From contig CAMNLS010000014.1 of the NCBI GenBank assembly GCA_946543495.1, forward strand, positions 1 to 14,774: 14,774 bases of DNA, in the 5' to 3' direction. A program made the position numbers and the translations under genes. The first letter of the stretch is position 1. Every line of letters begins with the position of its first letter. The notes under the pieces are model-generated. The model was not told the origin of the DNA. It did not search any database and saw nothing but the letters and a program-made list of their open reading frames with translations. The stretch is from an uncultured Selenomonadales bacterium. GTDB lineage: Bacteria; Bacillota; Negativicutes; Selenomonadales; Selenomonadaceae. Below are positions 12,580 to 14,774 of this stretch, piece by piece.

Positions 12580-14774
12580 GTGTTGAAAATTTTAAAATTT
12601 CTCGGCGGAACGTTAATTGCTCTGGCACTGGGCGGCGGGCTTTACATAAATTCACAACGGGCGGCGATTATGGAGAAGGCATTGACTACGGCAGAGGAAA
12701 CAGCGTCGAAAACTTTAGGCGTGCCCGTCAAAATTGGTAGTGTCGACTTAAGCAACATAAATATTTTCGACCGTGATAAGAACAGTGACATCACGATTCA
12801 TGACGTGGAAGTCTTCGACAAGAAGGAAGAACTTATTGCCCGCATTGATACGGCGGCGATTAATTTTAAATTGCTCGTGCTGAAGGATGACCCTGTTGCC
12901 GCGCTCGACGAGATTAAACTAGACGGCACGACGCTTAACCTTAAACAGCGTGATGACGATTCATGGAACGTCAATGATATTAAACTTGAGAGCGAAGGCG
13001 AATCGACATTCGACGCGAAAATTTTTTTGACACGCGGCACGCTTAATGCTGACTTCGACGGGAAAAGTATTTCTGTTGAAGAGATTGCCGCCGAAGCCGA
13101 CTGCGCCGACATGAACGCCATATCCACCAAACTCAACGCCAAAACACTCGGCGCACACATCGACGCAACCGGTACGCTCGGCACGGCTCAACAAGTCATC
13201 AATGCTGCCGTCGACGAAATTTCTTTTGATAAGCTCCTGCCATACTTGCCCGCCGATAAAATCCCCGACGGCGTGGAGATTCTTGGCGGCGCGGCAGAAA
13301 ATTTTTCTCTGCACCTCCTGCGCCGCGATGATACTTTGACTTATCTAGGCTCAACCAAAGTTAAGGGCGCAACCGTCAAGATTGAAACGACCAACGTCGA
13401 AGGTATTAACGGTAATGTGACGTTCAATGAACGCGAAATTATTTTGGACGCCGCCGCCACTGCTAACGGTCAACACGCCTCCGCAAGCGGCAAAATTCGT
13501 CTCGATACCGACGAAACTTTTTTTGATATCTACGCCGAATCCGATAGCTTTAAGCCCTCTGCAATCATAAGCGATATTGGCATTGACGGCGCAGCGGCTG
13601 TTCAAGCTCATCTTGTCGGCACCGCCACCAATCCTCAAGTCGATGCCGATATTTATTCTTCATGGCTCGGCTATGATAATCTTTCCGCGCAAAATATATC
13701 TACAAAGCTCCGTTACGTCGGCGATATGATTTATCTTAACGACACCACAGCGGACATCTTCGGCGGCAACGTGGTAGGCACGGCGGAAATTAGAACTGAT
13801 GATTTATCTTTTAATGCGCACGTCAAAGCAAACGGGCTAGACGCGGCGACGCTCTGCGAGTTCAGCGACTCCGATAAAATTATCAACGGCAAACTTTCGG
13901 CGGACGTGGGCATTAACGGCAACACTTCTGAACTTGATAAGATAAAAATTTACGGCAACGCGGGCGCGACCGGCTTAGAGGTTGAAGGCGTGCACTTCAC
14001 CGACGCGAACGCTTCTTTTTATTTCAATGACGACGACTTGAAGATTGATTACCTCAGCGCGAACTTGCCCAACAAAGGCACGCTCGGTCTTGAAGGTACA
14101 ATCACTGACACGACTAACCTTGACTTGAAGTTTTACGGGGCGCATGTTGACATGGCGATTCTTAAGAACCTTAACAACGCGCTTGACATGAGCGGCTTGT
14201 CGGACTTCAAAGGAACCGTTCACGGCGACTCCGATAATCCGAATGTGACTTTGGAACTTTCCGCCGTCGACAACTCCAAAGGCGAGGGCGAACACTTCAC
14301 GGGCAAGCTTTTTAAGCAACCCTTTGACTCGATTCAACTTGCGGCGTCAGGCAGTCTCGATGGCATTAACATAGATAAATTTAATCTCGTAAAGGACGGC
14401 AACTTGAAATGGACGGTCATTGAAGGCAACATCGGCTTGACGGGCGAGAAGCTAGTCAATCTTCAACTCGACACGACGCAAGTCCGCGCAGAAGACCTTG
14501 CCGCGCTCGTCGCTCCAGACCAGCCCATAACCGGCAACGTCACTAACACCGTTAAAATCACCGGCACCATTGATAACCCGCAAATCGCCGGCAATATCAA
14601 ATTCAATCGCGGCAGTTATCATGGCGTCTTGCTCAGCGGTATGACGGGCGATTACTTCTTGGAAGGCGATATCCTCCGCCTGCAAGATTTTGAAATTACT
14701 TCCCCGATGGTCGATATGATTTTGAACGGCACGATTAATAAGACGACGCAAGTTATGGATTTTGTCGTTCAAGG
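12580..14774 (+). CDS. tamB: TamB/AsmA-like bridge protein, N-terminal part (3' end outside window)
   Basis: An open frame of 731 codons plus two bases runs from GTG 12580 to the window edge without a stop; I checked it line by line. AGGAG (12566-12570) lies 9 bases upstream. Residues 1-24 (LKILKFLGGTLIALALGGGL) form a signal anchor, followed by a short helical stretch and then repetitive beta-strand-rich sequence with many G-x-I/V, NG and DG turns (for example GNVVGTAEIRTDDLSFNAHV, and later QPITGNVTNTVKITGTIDNP). This is typical of the AsmA/TamB/YhdP family, whose long hydrophobic beta-groove carries phospholipid between membranes. The characteristic C-terminal TamB (DUF490) domain would lie beyond the window, so TamB versus another AsmA-like member is not settled. 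Its place behind MCE and TolC genes supports an outer-membrane lipid or assembly role. Confidence 0.82.
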   Translation, partial: MLKILKFLGGTLIALALGGGLYINSQRAAIMEKALTTAEETASKTLGVPVKIGSVDLSNINIFDRDKNSDITIHDVEVFDKKEELIARIDTAAINFKLLVLKDDPVAALDEIKLDGTTLNLKQRDDDSWNVNDIKLESEGESTFDAKIFLTRGTLNADFDGKSISVEEIAAEADCADMNAISTKLNAKTLGAHIDATGTLGTAQQVINAAVDEISFDKLLPYLPADKIPDGVEILGGAAENFSLHLLRRDDTLTYLGSTKVKGATVKIETTNVEGINGNVTFNEREIILDAAATANGQHASASGKIRLDTDETFFDIYAESDSFKPSAIISDIGIDGAAAVQAHLVGTATNPQVDADIYSSWLGYDNLSAQNISTKLRYVGDMIYLNDTTADIFGGNVVGTAEIRTDDLSFNAHVKANGLDAATLCEFSDSDKIINGKLSADVGINGNTSELDKIKIYGNAGATGLEVEGVHFTDANASFYFNDDDLKIDYLSANLPNKGTLGLEGTITDTTNLDLKFYGAHVDMAILKNLNNALDMSGLSDFKGTVHGDSDNPNVTLELSAVDNSKGEGEHFTGKLFKQPFDSIQLAASGSLDGINIDKFNLVKDGNLKWTVIEGNIGLTGEKLVNLQLDTTQVRAEDLAALVAPDQPITGNVTNTVKITGTIDNPQIAGNIKFNRGSYHGVLLSGMTGDYFLEGDILRLQDFEITSPMVDMILNGTINKTTQVMDFVVQ

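Noticed and set aside
12798..14772. Several minus-strand open frames of 64-128 codons opposite the TamB-like gene
   Set aside because: They are staggered shadows of one continuous 731-codon plus-strand frame with a good start and ribosome site, have no convincing ribosome sites of their own, and match no family I recognise.

Overview
This window reads as chromosomal DNA from a diderm (outer-membrane) Firmicute, most likely the class Negativicutes (Selenomonas/Veillonella relatives). Two facts point there together. The run ispE - regulator - glmU - prs is the Firmicute gene order (Bacillus subtilis has ispE-purR-yabJ-spoVG-glmU-prs). The right half, however, encodes outer-membrane machinery: an MCE protein with a C-terminal beta-barrel-like domain, a TolC-family protein, a lipoprotein adaptor and a TamB-like protein. 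Genus assignment is inference. Apart from one fragment at the left edge, everything lies on the + strand.

Layout. Bases 1-235 (- strand) are the start of a type IIG/MmeI-like restriction-methylation gene that leaves the window. It is divergent from a CarD-family regulator (355-852), which ends in an intrinsic terminator. A good promoter then starts ispE (956-1795), followed by an FCD-type GntR regulator (1812-2483), a small AT-rich four-helix-bundle (S23/IVP-type) gene lying between inverted arrays of an 8-bp repeat (2481-2964), glmU (2991-4343) and prs (4437-5402, with terminator). Next come a small coiled-coil membrane protein (5470-5844) and htpG (5867-7771, with terminator). The last block is an envelope operon: mlaF-like ATPase (7896-8621), a long mlaD-like MCE protein (8641-9945), a lipoprotein periplasmic adaptor (9947-10915), a TolC-family outer-membrane protein (10933-12465) and a TamB/AsmA-like protein (12580 to the right edge, incomplete).

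How the genes work together. The left half is housekeeping: isoprenoid precursor synthesis, UDP-GlcNAc for peptidoglycan and LPS, and PRPP for nucleotides. The right half looks like one lipid-trafficking and envelope-export cluster. The ATPase would power an MCE protein anchored in the inner membrane and apparently able to reach the outer membrane by itself. TamB is a second bridge-like lipid transporter. The adaptor and TolC are the periplasmic and outer-membrane parts of a tripartite exporter. Neither the MlaE permease nor any pump subunit for the adaptor is in the window.

Most unusual signal. The same architecture, an 8-bp repeat array (consensus about NAAGATNN) facing an inverted array (NNATCTTN), occurs twice. 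At 2481-2964 it brackets the four-helix-bundle gene; at 12462-12556 it is nearly empty. This resembles a full and an empty copy of one small repeat-bounded cassette. No intergenic stretch exceeds 300 bases.
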